Origin: Sphingobium algorifonticola
GTDB lineage: Bacteria > Pseudomonadota > Alphaproteobacteria > Sphingomonadales > Sphingomonadaceae
Assembly: GCF_004005485.1 (NCBI RefSeq)
Contig: NZ_RZUL01000007.1
Location: forward strand, 62,001 to 126,000
Direction of reading: 5' to 3'
DNA length: 64,000 bases
Shown: one piece after another, positions 53,106 through 61,607 of the stretch
Layout of the letters: each line of letters begins with the position of its first letter
How positions within the stretch are numbered: the first letter of the stretch is position 1
Position numbers and translations under genes: made by a program
The notes under the pieces: generated by a model
Databases searched by the model: none
The model's input: only the letters and a program-made list of their open reading frames with translations
Told to the model about the DNA's origin: nothing

Positions 53106-54593
53106 ATGGCTGAAGTGATGCAATTGATGCCCGTCGGTGAGGCGGTGGCGCAGGAACTGCCACGCAATGTGGAGGCGGAAGCGGCGCTGCTTGGCGCCTT
53201 GATGATCGACAACCGGATTGCCGAGGATGTGCAGATGAAGCTGCGCGCCGAGCATTTCTTCGATCCGCTCCACGGGCGTATCTATGATGCGGTCATGCGC
53301 CTGCTCGAAAAGAACATGGTCGCCAATCCGGTTACACTGAAACCGCTGCTGGAAGCCGATGAGGCGCTGCGGTCTCTGGGCGGCGCGGCCTATCTGGTCC
53401 AATTGACCGGCAACAACGCGGCGCTCATCGGCGCGCGCGATTTCGCAACGCAGATTTACGATCTCGCCCTGTTGCGCGAACTGGTGGGGGTGGGGCGCGA
53501 ATTGGTCGAGAATGCGCTCGACACCAGCGAATCGGTCGATCCCAAGGCGCAGATCGAAGCGGCCGAAGTTGCGCTGTACAAGGTGTCCGAGGGCGAAGGC
53601 GAAAGCGGGTCGGTCAAGAGCTTCCTGACCGCCAGCACCATGGCGGTGCGGCAGGCCGAACGCGCGCTCAACAGCGGGGGCCATCTGTCCGGCATCACAA
53701 CGGGGCTTACTTCGCTGAACGAGAAGATCGGCGGCCTGCACAATTCCGACCTTATGATTCTGGCCGGCCGACCGGGGATGGGCAAGACGTCGCTTGCCAC
53801 CAACATCGCCTATAATGCGGCGTCGCGCTGGGTGCGGGATGAGGCGGACGGCATCGACCGTGCGAAGAACATGGGGGCAAAGGTTGCGTTCTTCTCCCTC
53901 GAAATGTCGGCCGATCAGTTGGCAACGCGCGTGCTGGCCGAACAGTCCGGCATCAGCGGCGAGGCGCTGCGCATGGGCAAGATCAGCCATGCCGATTTCC
54001 AGAATCTGTCGCGCGCCGCGCGCGAATTGCAGGACTTGCCGCTGTTCATCGACGACACGCCGGGCCTCACCATCGCGGCACTGCGCACCCGCGCGCGGCG
54101 GCTGAAGCGGCGGCACGACATCGGCTTCATCGTGGTCGACTATCTTCAGTTGCTGCAGGGCACGGGCAAGGGCGGCGACAACCGCGTTCAGGAAATCTCC
54201 GAAATCTCGCGCGGCCTGAAAACGCTCGCGAAGGAACTGCATGTGCCGGTGCTGGCACTGTCGCAGCTGAGCCGGGCCGTCGAACAGCGCGAGGACAAGC
54301 GCCCGCAATTGTCCGACCTGCGCGAATCGGGATCGATCGAGCAAGACGCCGACATGGTGTGGTTCGTCTATCGCGAGGATTATTATGTGGCTGCCAAGCA
54401 GCCGGGCGACGTGGAAAGCGAGGAGCATCGTGCCTGGGCGGAGGAGATGGATCGCATCTTCGGCCTAGCCGAGCTGATCGTCGCCAAGCAACGCCATGGC
54501 GCAACCGGGCGCATCCGTCTGAAATTCGATGCCAAGATCACCAAGTTCAGCGATCTGGCCGAAGACAATTATGGTGCGATTGCCTATGAGTAG
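53106..54593 (+). CDS. dnaB: replicative DNA helicase DnaB
   Basis: This 495-residue protein has an N-terminal domain (LPRNVEAEAALLGALMIDN) and a RecA-like helicase domain: Walker A GRPGMGKTSLATN, H1a ATRVLAEQSGISG, Walker B IGFIVVDYLQLL, and later QLSRAVEQREDKRP and the DADMVWFVYR finger. It is the hexameric replication-fork helicase. The ATG at 53106 begins the conserved N-terminus; the longer frame upstream overlaps the DnaA-box region. Its last codons overlap the L,D-transpeptidase start by eight bases. Confidence 0.95.
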   Translation: MAEVMQLMPVGEAVAQELPRNVEAEAALLGALMIDNRIAEDVQMKLRAEHFFDPLHGRIYDAVMRLLEKNMVANPVTLKPLLEADEALRSLGGAAYLVQLTGNNAALIGARDFATQIYDLALLRELVGVGRELVENALDTSESVDPKAQIEAAEVALYKVSEGEGESGSVKSFLTASTMAVRQAERALNSGGHLSGITTGLTSLNEKIGGLHNSDLMILAGRPGMGKTSLATNIAYNAASRWVRDEADGIDRAKNMGAKVAFFSLEMSADQLATRVLAEQSGISGEALRMGKISHADFQNLSRAARELQDLPLFIDDTPGLTIAALRTRARRLKRRHDIGFIVVDYLQLLQGTGKGGDNRVQEISEISRGLKTLAKELHVPVLALSQLSRAVEQREDKRPQLSDLRESGSIEQDADMVWFVYREDYYVAAKQPGDVESEEHRAWAEEMDRIFGLAELIVAKQRHGATGRIRLKFDAKITKFSDLAEDNYGAIAYE

Positions 54594-55446
54594 GCGCGTT
54601 GCGGCCTTGCTCCTGATTTTCGCTGCGGGAGTGCCGGTCGCGGCCGCCGCCGCCTTGCCGGATCGTTTCGCGATCGGGCGCGCCGCCGGTCTGAAAGCCG
54701 GACAATTTCTGTGGGACGAAACGGATACCGGGACCGGCCCGGTCGCAATCATGGTCAGCATCGATCGACAGCATCTCTACGTCTGGCGCGGCGAGGCGCT
54801 GATCGGCATTTCTACGGTATCGACGGGCAAGCCTGGCAAGGCGACGCCGCTGGGCGAGTTTCGCATCCTCCAGAAGAATGTCCATCATCGCTCGAACCTC
54901 TACAGCAATGCGCCGATGCCCTATATGCAACGGCTGACCTGGACCGGCATTGCAATCCACGGTGGCGAACTGCCCGGCTATCCGGCGTCGCATGGCTGCA
55001 TCCGTGTGCCGCTCGCTTTTGCCAAGCTGTTGTTCGCGGCAACCGACATGGGTGGGGTCGTCAGCGTCTCCGATGGGCAAAGCGGGCCGTTTCTGCGCAT
55101 CGAGGCGGATATCGCGTCGCTTTCGGCCGACGCTGCGCCAAGCTGGGACGCGACATCCGCGCCAGTCAGAATGGCGCAGGCCGCGCCCGTTGCGCCGATC
55201 GAGGCACCCGCTTCGGCACCGCGCGCAACCAGCGTCAAGCCGTCGGCACCGGCTATTCCTGTTGCACCGCGGCTAACCATGGCGCCCGTCGCACTGGCGC
55301 AGGCAGATCTGGCGACACCGCCGCTGCCCCCGACGCGGGTCTTGCAGATATCTGCGAAACCCGAAGGCGAACCGTCAGCGCCGCATTGGCGCGTACCCTA
55401 TTACGGTGCGGCGCAATCCGCTGGCCAAAGCCGCTCGTCAGAGTAG
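54586..55446 (+). CDS. exported L,D-transpeptidase (YkuD domain) with a Pro/Ala-rich tail
   Basis: This 286-residue protein has a signal peptide (LLLIFAAGVPVAAAA). The YkuD domain has the catalytic motif HGGELPGYPASHGCIRVP. Beyond about residue 195 there is an Ala/Pro/Thr-rich low-complexity tail ending in AAQSAGQSRSSE. It forms 3-3 crosslinks or attaches proteins to peptidoglycan in the periplasm. The start overlaps dnaB, so it is translationally coupled to the helicase gene. Confidence 0.9.
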   Translation: MSRRVAALLLIFAAGVPVAAAAALPDRFAIGRAAGLKAGQFLWDETDTGTGPVAIMVSIDRQHLYVWRGEALIGISTVSTGKPGKATPLGEFRILQKNVHHRSNLYSNAPMPYMQRLTWTGIAIHGGELPGYPASHGCIRVPLAFAKLLFAATDMGGVVSVSDGQSGPFLRIEADIASLSADAAPSWDATSAPVRMAQAAPVAPIEAPASAPRATSVKPSAPAIPVAPRLTMAPVALAQADLATPPLPPTRVLQISAKPEGEPSAPHWRVPYYGAAQSAGQSRSSE

Positions 55447-55842
55447 CGCGGCAGCGTCCGTATCGGCCAGCAGCGCGTCTGTTGCCTTGCTCAGCATGGC
55501 ATTGGATGTCCGGTCGTCATGGGCCATCGCCCACGCGCCGAATTGGCGATGCGGCAATTGACGCTGCTTGATGATACGGATGTCTTGGTGTCGCGCATCC
55601 TTGACGATCTTGTCGAACAGCAAGTCGACAACGGCGTCCGGCCCTTCCAGCGCCTGCACGAAATGCTGCGGCGTACACACAAGGACGCCGGTGACATCGA
55701 GCAGACTGTTGTTCCTGCGCGATACGGGAAGAATATGCTGGCACATGTCCTGCGCCGATGAACCACAGGCGCGGCTCATGTAGACAAGCTGATAAATCAA
55801 AATGGCGACCAATCTGTTTTGTTGGCTGCGCCCGTAGCGCAA
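55438..55842 (-). CDS. BLUF-domain blue-light sensor
   Basis: This protein of about 110-134 residues consists of one BLUF domain: LIYQLVYMSRA with the FAD-contacting Tyr, ILPVSRRNNSLLDVTGVLVC with the Asn-type residue, HFVQALEGP with the key Gln, and WAMAHDD near the end. It binds FAD and senses blue light. There is no ATG; TTG starts at 55842, 55812 or 55800 are possible, and the last gives MIYQLVY. No output domain is present, so it must signal through a partner. The stop overlaps the transpeptidase stop region by nine bases. Confidence 0.8.
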   Translation of the reverse strand: MRYGRSQQNRLVAILIYQLVYMSRACGSSAQDMCQHILPVSRRNNSLLDVTGVLVCTPQHFVQALEGPDAVVDLLFDKIVKDARHQDIRIIKQRQLPHRQFGAWAMAHDDRTSNAMLSKATDALLADTDAAALL

Positions 55843-55904
55843 TCGTTAACAATTGGCCAGCGATGTTGCCATAATTATCATAGATTGCTGATTTGGTGAT
55901 GCAA

Positions 55905-56681
55905 TCAGAAGGACGGCAGGTTGGCCGGATCGTCCGGGTCCAGCGAAGAAACGGGCGCGTGAATGCCGCATTCCACCTTGTCCCACCCGCGCCAGCGGCC
56001 CGCGCGCGGGTCTTCGCCGGGCAATACCTTCGACGTGCAAGGCTCGCAACCGATGGACGGATAGCCCTGTTCCTCCAGCGGATGGCGTGGCAGGGCGTGG
56101 CTGTCGAAATAGGCGTCCAGCATCTCCTTCGTCCAGTCACCGATGGGATTGATCTTGAGCTGGCCGTTCTCGACTTCAAATCGCGCGATGTTCTGCCGCG
56201 TCGCCGCCTGAAACGCCTTGCGTCCCGAAATCCAGGCGTCGAGGCCGCGCTTGGCCCGTGCCAGCGGCTCGACCTTGCGGATCGCGCAGCAGCCATCGGG
56301 GTCATAGGACCAGCGCAGGCCGGTTTCGTCCTTCTTCGCCAGCACGTCCACGTCCGGCGTGACAGTCAGGCTGTTGCGGATGCCAAGCTGTGCGACAAGC
56401 TGATCGCGATAGGCCAATGTTTCGGGAAACATCTTGCGCGTATCAACGAAGATGACGGGCACTTCGGGGTCTGCCTGCGCCACCAGATGAAGGAGAACAG
56501 CACTTTCGGCCCCGAACGAAGAGACGGTCGCCACCCGGCCGAGCGCCCCCTCGGTAAATAGGGTGCGTAACATGGAGAGGGCATCGACGCCGGCAAAGCG
56601 CGCATTGAGCACATCGGCATCCGCCTGCGTGAAGGCAGGGCGTGCGTCGATGACATCCAGCACGCGCGCCGCCTCAGCCAT
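55905..56681 (-). CDS. cysH: adenylylsulfate (APS/PAPS) reductase
   Basis: This 258-residue protein has the PAPS-reductase fold (VATVSSFGAESAVLLHL, IFVDTRKMFPET). The cysteines in DGCCAIRKVEPL, IGCEPCTSK and VECGIHAP make the [4Fe-4S] and catalytic set of bacterial APS reductases. It reduces APS to sulfite. The ATG at 56681 overlaps the DUF934 gene by eight bases; the longer frame is rejected. It is the last gene of the siroheme/sulfite operon. Confidence 0.93.
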   Translation of the reverse strand: MAEAARVLDVIDARPAFTQADADVLNARFAGVDALSMLRTLFTEGALGRVATVSSFGAESAVLLHLVAQADPEVPVIFVDTRKMFPETLAYRDQLVAQLGIRNSLTVTPDVDVLAKKDETGLRWSYDPDGCCAIRKVEPLARAKRGLDAWISGRKAFQAATRQNIARFEVENGQLKINPIGDWTKEMLDAYFDSHALPRHPLEEQGYPSIGCEPCTSKVLPGEDPRAGRWRGWDKVECGIHAPVSSLDPDDPANLPSF

Positions 56682-57114
56682 GGGTCGTCTCGGGGTGACG
56701 CTTCGCCCACACGGGCGCGCGGCCATCGACCGTCTTTTGATAGACATCGGCATAGCGGGCGAGGGCTGCATCGACCGCTGTCTGATCGAAAGGATGATCG
56801 GGCCGGAAGCTGTCGAAGCCGCACCGGCGCATCGCCACGATCTGATCGACCAGTACGTCGCCCACCGCGCGCAATTCGCCCGTATAGCCTGCCTCGCGCA
56901 GGATGCGGGCTGCCGAATAGCCGCGTCCATCGCCGAAAACCGGAAAGTTCACTTCCACCAGTGAAATGCGATCAAGGGAGGGCAGCAGGGCGCGGGCATC
57001 GTCGCCCGGTTCGATGCGGACGGCCGTGGCATTGGTCTGCCCGGCGAACGCCTCAAACGTTACCGCAGGTTCCTGGCCCGGTTCGTCATCGCGAAACGAG
57101 AGGAAATCAACCAT
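56674..57114 (-). CDS. DUF934 protein of the sulfite-reduction operon
   Basis: This 146-residue protein is of the DUF934 type (FGDGRGYSAARILREAGYTG, VLVDQIVAMRRCGFDSF). The family is always found with cysI/cysH in alpha- and betaproteobacteria and is thought to be an auxiliary of sulfite reduction. Overlaps with both neighbours show coupling. Confidence 0.88.
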   Translation of the reverse strand: MVDFLSFRDDEPGQEPAVTFEAFAGQTNATAVRIEPGDDARALLPSLDRISLVEVNFPVFGDGRGYSAARILREAGYTGELRAVGDVLVDQIVAMRRCGFDSFRPDHPFDQTAVDAALARYADVYQKTVDGRAPVWAKRHPETTHG

Positions 57115-58738
57115 AGAGCGCCTCCTTGAACGGCTTCATGCCGATCCGGCGATAGGTGTCGAGAAACCGCTCGCCTGCGGTGCGCTCGCGCACATAGATG
57201 TCGGTGACCTTTTCCACCGCATCGACGATGCCGTTCTCGTCGAAACCGGGGCCGGTGATTGCACCCAGGCTGGCGTCTTCCGCGCCCGAACCACCCAGCG
57301 AAAGCTGATAGTTTTCGACGCCTTTGCGATCGACCCCCAGGATGCCGATATGGCCCGCATGATGGTGCCCGCAGGCATTGATGCAGCCGGAAATCTTGAG
57401 CTTGAGTTCACCCAGATCGCGCTGCCGCGCCGGATCGGCAAAGCGGTTCGCGATTTTCTGCGCGACGGTGATCGAGCGCGCGTTGGCGAGGCTGCAATAG
57501 TCGAGACCGGGGCAGGCGATGATGTCGCTGATCAGGTCCAGATTGGCTTCGGCAAGACCCACATCGTCCAGCGCCTGCCAGATGGCGAACAGGTCCGCCT
57601 TCCTGACATAGGGCAGCACCAGATTCTGCGCATGGGTGACGCGCAGCTCGTCCATCGAATAGCGTTCGGCAAGATCGGCGACGAGATCGATCTGCGCCGA
57701 GGAGGCGTCGCCCGGTATGCCGCCCGCAGGCTTCAGGCTGATGTTGACGATGGCATAACCGGGCTGCTTGTGCGCTTTGACGTTCTGGTCGATCCACAGC
57801 GCGAAGGCCGGATCGCTGCGGTCCACGCTGTCAGGCAGGCCGCTTTCATAGGCGGGGTCGGCGAAATAGCCGCGAATACGGTCCAGTTCCGCCGTCGGCG
57901 GATCGAGGCCGAGTTGCTTCATCGCGGCAAACTCTTCCTCCACCTGACGGCGATATTCGTCCGCGCCCAGCTCATGCACCAATATCTTGATACGCGCCTT
58001 GTACTTGTTGTCGCGGCGGCCATAACGGTTGTAGACCCGTAAAGCGGCCTCGACATAGGAAATCAGGTCTGATTCCGGCACAAAATCCCGGATTTCGGGG
58101 GCAACCATCGGGGTGCGCCCCATGCCGCCACCAGCGAACACACGCGCACCGACGACGCCGTCACGCTGCACAAGCTCGATGCCGATGTCGTGCAGCCGCA
58201 TCGCCGCGCGATCCTCCGGCGAGGCAATGACCGCAATCTTGAACTTGCGCGGCAGATAGCTGAACTCCGGGTGAAAGCTCGACCACTGGCGCAGCAATTC
58301 CGCCCACGGGCGAGGATCGGCCACTTCGTCGGCCGAAACGCCCGCATATTGATCGGAAGAGATATTGCGGATGCAGTTGCCGCTGGTCTGGATGGCATGC
58401 ATTTCCACCGTGGCCAGCTCGGCGAGAATATCGGGCGCATCCTCCAGCTTGATCCAGTTGTACTGGATGTTCTGGCGTGTCGTGAAATGGCCGTAATCGC
58501 GGTCATATTTCCGCGCGATATGGGCGAGCATCCGCATCTGCCTGCCCGAAAGCGTGCCATAGGGGATGGCGACGCGCAGCATATAGGCGTGGAGTTGCAG
58601 ATACAGGCCATTGGTCAGCCGCAACGGCTTGAACTGATCTTCGGTCAGCGCGCCGGACAGGCGGCGGGCGGTCTGGTCGCGAAACTCGGCAACCCGGGCC
58701 TCGACGATCGACTGGTCATACTGGTCATAACGATACAT
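57107..58738 (-). CDS. cysI: sulfite reductase hemoprotein subunit
   Basis: This 543-residue protein has the two ferredoxin-like and nitrite/sulfite-reductase repeats and the cysteine set for the [4Fe-4S]-siroheme centre: ACPGLDYCSLANA and KISGCINACGHHHAGHIG. Substrate-side basic residues are in HFTTRQNIQYNW. It reduces sulfite to sulfide with siroheme made by the methyltransferase of the same operon. It starts one base after the DUF2849 stop region. Confidence 0.93.
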   Translation of the reverse strand: MYRYDQYDQSIVEARVAEFRDQTARRLSGALTEDQFKPLRLTNGLYLQLHAYMLRVAIPYGTLSGRQMRMLAHIARKYDRDYGHFTTRQNIQYNWIKLEDAPDILAELATVEMHAIQTSGNCIRNISSDQYAGVSADEVADPRPWAELLRQWSSFHPEFSYLPRKFKIAVIASPEDRAAMRLHDIGIELVQRDGVVGARVFAGGGMGRTPMVAPEIRDFVPESDLISYVEAALRVYNRYGRRDNKYKARIKILVHELGADEYRRQVEEEFAAMKQLGLDPPTAELDRIRGYFADPAYESGLPDSVDRSDPAFALWIDQNVKAHKQPGYAIVNISLKPAGGIPGDASSAQIDLVADLAERYSMDELRVTHAQNLVLPYVRKADLFAIWQALDDVGLAEANLDLISDIIACPGLDYCSLANARSITVAQKIANRFADPARQRDLGELKLKISGCINACGHHHAGHIGILGVDRKGVENYQLSLGGSGAEDASLGAITGPGFDENGIVDAVEKVTDIYVRERTAGERFLDTYRRIGMKPFKEALYG

Positions 58739-58739
58739 G

Positions 58740-59036
58740 TCAGATCACCCATTGTCCGGCTTCGGGATCAGCCGGTTTCAGCGTCAGGTCGGGGCGGACG
58801 GTCGGGCCGAGCGCGCGGATGCGATCCTTGATATGGGCCGGGCGCGGACCGTCATCGGTGGGCGTTGCGTCGATCACATAGGCGCCCACCACATGGCGCG
58901 CCGCTTCCTCGCGCCGCGCAAGATCGTCGCCCATGTCGCCGACATCGACCGCTTCGGCGATCTGGCGGGACCAGCCGTCGCCTGCCCACCAGATGACATC
59001 GCCGGTCGGCAGGTCGTTGCCCGTCAAAATCTTCAC
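58740..59036 (-). CDS. DUF2849 protein
   Basis: This 98-residue protein has ILTGNDLPTGDVIWWAGDGW and ends EAGQWVI, the DUF2849 pattern. The family is a small companion of cysI operons in alphaproteobacteria; its role is unknown. The start is GTG at 59036, overlapping the methyltransferase stop (GTGA). Confidence 0.85.
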   Translation of the reverse strand: MKILTGNDLPTGDVIWWAGDGWSRQIAEAVDVGDMGDDLARREEAARHVVGAYVIDATPTDDGPRPAHIKDRIRALGPTVRPDLTLKPADPEAGQWVI

Positions 59037-59818
59037 GAAAGCCTCTCCATCTGCGCTGCGAAAGCCTCCAGCCTGTCCTCGGCATTGCCGCGCAGTACCA
59101 CGTCGCCCACCACGATCAGCGCGGGGCTTTGAACCTGTTCGCGCCGGATCATGCCGCCCAGATCGGCCAGCAGGGTGCGCAGAGCACGAGCGTCGCGGCG
59201 CGTACCCTTTTCCAGCACGGCCACCGGCGTGGCGGGCGACAGGCCGTCGGCAATCAGCTTCTCGGCAATGGCGTCCGCCGTGGCGATGCCCATGTAGATG
59301 ACGAGCGTGCGTCCCTTGCCCGCCAGACCCGACCAGTCCTGGTCGCTCAACCCCTTGCATTGCCCGGCCACGAACGTGACGGCGCTGGCGGCATCGCGAT
59401 GGGTCAGCGGCATTTGCGCCTGCGCCGCGCAGCCGATCGCCGCGCTGATGCCCGGCACGATCTCTACCGGAACACCGGCCGCATGGCAGGCTTCTGCTTC
59501 CTCACCGCCGCGTCCGAAGATGAACGGGTCGCCACCCTTCAGGCGCACGACATCCCGTCCGGCCAGTGCCTCTTGCACCAGCAGGGCATTGATCTGGTCC
59601 TGCGGCATGGAATGACGGCTGCGGCTCTTCGCTACGGACAGGAGCCGCGCGTCCGGTCTTGCCATCGCCAGAATGGCGGCATCGACAAGCCCGTCATGCA
59701 CGATCAGCGTCGCGCTGGCGATCAGCCGCGCCGCGCGCAGCGTCAGCAGGTCGGGATCGCCCGGCCCTGCACCGACCAGATAGACTGTTCCGGGGGAAGA
59801 CTGTTCCATGGCGGGCAT
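59033..59818 (-). CDS. cobA: uroporphyrinogen-III C-methyltransferase
   Basis: This protein of about 261 residues has the SAM-binding VYLVGAGPGDPDLLTLRAA, RLKGGDPFIFGRGGEEAEA and PGISAAIG signatures of SUMT. It makes precorrin-2, the siroheme precursor for CysI. The start is ATG 59818 or 59809; both give the family length. The gap to astD holds the second REP-like repeat. Confidence 0.92.
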   Translation of the reverse strand: MPAMEQSSPGTVYLVGAGPGDPDLLTLRAARLIASATLIVHDGLVDAAILAMARPDARLLSVAKSRSRHSMPQDQINALLVQEALAGRDVVRLKGGDPFIFGRGGEEAEACHAAGVPVEIVPGISAAIGCAAQAQMPLTHRDAASAVTFVAGQCKGLSDQDWSGLAGKGRTLVIYMGIATADAIAEKLIADGLSPATPVAVLEKGTRRDARALRTLLADLGGMIRREQVQSPALIVVGDVVLRGNAEDRLEAFAAQMERLS

Positions 59819-59926
59819 GTGGCGAACCTGACGCGGCATCGCAACCCAGAATGGATTGCCTGGCGGGTAGGAAATGTTTGGGGTGTGCAGGCTAGTCGCG
59901 CTTATCCCTATCAAACATCCAGCTTT

Positions 59927-60004
59927 GTTCCCCTGCGCAAGCAGGGGTCCAGGGTTTCAAGCGACAATGTTTCGGTCCCTGGACCCCCGCTTGCGCGGGG
60001 GAAC
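59927..60004. repeat. REP-like inverted repeat, copy 2
   Basis: Arms of 28 bases at 59927-59954 and 59977-60004 are nearly complementary around a 22-base centre. The cores GTTCCCC and GGTCCAG are shared with the element at 48104. It lies between the minus-strand cobA and astD genes. Confidence 0.8.
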
Positions 60005-60043
60005 TTCCTCCTACGTCTCCGGTGCGTCAAGCACGCGAACCGT

Positions 60044-61477
60044 TCAGTCGCCCATCGCCGACACGTCGATTTCCTTGAGCCCCACGCCCATGCTGGCGCG
60101 TGGCTGTTCCGCTTCGGAGGAGACGACCGGATAGGCGCAGTAATCGGCCGCATAATAAGCGCTGGCGCGATGATTGCCCGACAGGCCGACGCCGCCGAAG
60201 GGGGCCGCTGACGACGCACCGTTGGTTGGCCGGTTCCAGTTGACGATACCCGCGCGGATGTTCGCCCAGAACTGGTCATAATGGTCCGGCGTGCCGCCGA
60301 TCAGGGCCGCGGACAGCCCATAGCGGGTGTTGTTCGCTTCCGCGATCGCCGCGCCGAAATCAGGCACGCGGATCACCTGGAGCAGGGGGCCGAACAGCTC
60401 GATGTCGGGTCGCTCGCGCATGTCGGTCACGTCGATCATCGCGGGCGAGACGAACGGCAAGTCCTTGTGCGGACGCACCATATGCTTGATCGGCCGCCCG
60501 CCGTTGCTCATGAGGATCAGAAAGCTCTCGGTCAGGCCGTCGGCGGCCTGATTGTCGATCACCGGTCCCATATAGGGCTGGGGGTCGGCATGCGGGTGGT
60601 CGACGATGATACGGTCGGCGATCTTGCGGATCTCCGCGATCAGCGGCTGTGCCAGGCTTTCGCGCACGATCAGCCGCTTGGCCGCGGTGCATCGCTGGCC
60701 CGCCGACAGGAATGCCGATTGCGCGACGAGCACCGCGGCACTCGCGATGTCGGGCGTATCCCACACGACGATGGGATTGTTGCCGCCCATTTCGAGCGCA
60801 AGAATCTTGTCGGGCTGGCCCGCGAACGCCTTGTTGATCGCAATGCCGGTGTTCGCCGAACCCGTGAACAAGATTCCGTTGACGTCGGGATGCGCCGTCA
60901 GCGCGCGCCCTTCCTCCGGTCCGCCGACGATCAGGCGCACCAGGTCCGTCGGCACACCGGCCTGATGATAGAGATCGACCAGCATCGCGCCGACCGCCGG
61001 TGTCTTTTCGGACGGCTTGAACACCACGGCATTGCCCGCGATCAGCGCGGGCACGATATGCCCGTTGGGCAGATGCGCCGGGAAATTATAGGGACCGAGC
61101 ACCGCCATCACGCCATGCGGCTTGTGCCTGACCGCCTGTTTCATGCCGAGGGCACCTTCCAGTCGCTTCATGCCCGTGCGTTCGGAATAAGCGGCGATCG
61201 AAATGTCGACCTTGCCGATCACGGCCGCGACTTCGGTTTTCGCGTCCCACAGCGGCTTGCCCGTTTCGCGGGCAATAAGGTCGGCCAGCGCCTCTTCCTT
61301 CGCGCGCACGGCGTTGGCAAAGCGGCGCATCGTCTCGATGCGGATGGCGAGCGGCTTTGCCGCCCACAGCGCCCAGGCATTGCGCGCGCGCGCCACTTCG
61401 GCCGGAACATCGCTGATCGCGTGTTCCCACAATTTGGCGCCTGTCGCAGGTTCGATGGAAGTCAGGGTAGAGGACAT
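60044..61477 (-). CDS. astD: N-succinylglutamate semialdehyde dehydrogenase
   Basis: This 477-residue aldehyde dehydrogenase has the NAD site FTGSANTGIAINKAFAG, the catalytic Glu in LALEMGGNNPIVV and the nucleophilic Cys in SAGQRCTAAKRL. The segments GYNFPAHLPNGHI-like (GPYNFPAHLPNGHIVPALIA) and RAGIVNWNRPTNGASSAAPF fit AstD. It oxidises succinylglutamate semialdehyde in arginine catabolism. The other ast genes are not adjacent. The ATG at 61477 is the family start. Confidence 0.9.
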   Translation of the reverse strand: MSSTLTSIEPATGAKLWEHAISDVPAEVARARNAWALWAAKPLAIRIETMRRFANAVRAKEEALADLIARETGKPLWDAKTEVAAVIGKVDISIAAYSERTGMKRLEGALGMKQAVRHKPHGVMAVLGPYNFPAHLPNGHIVPALIAGNAVVFKPSEKTPAVGAMLVDLYHQAGVPTDLVRLIVGGPEEGRALTAHPDVNGILFTGSANTGIAINKAFAGQPDKILALEMGGNNPIVVWDTPDIASAAVLVAQSAFLSAGQRCTAAKRLIVRESLAQPLIAEIRKIADRIIVDHPHADPQPYMGPVIDNQAADGLTESFLILMSNGGRPIKHMVRPHKDLPFVSPAMIDVTDMRERPDIELFGPLLQVIRVPDFGAAIAEANNTRYGLSAALIGGTPDHYDQFWANIRAGIVNWNRPTNGASSAAPFGGVGLSGNHRASAYYAADYCAYPVVSSEAEQPRASMGVGLKEIDVSAMGD

Positions 61478-61607
61478 GGATGGGATATGGCCCAATTGGA
61501 TCGGAGTTGAAAGGGGCAGGCCGTCTTGGGCCTCGCGGGATGAACAGAAGCGGAATGCCGGACGGGACAGTTACGCCTGAACCCCGGCCCCGGTTGCATA
61601 GGCGCTG

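Noticed and set aside
53034..54428. 464-codon minus-strand frame opposite dnaB
   Set aside because: It is the complement of the dnaB helicase domain; no ribosome-binding site or protein family is seen.
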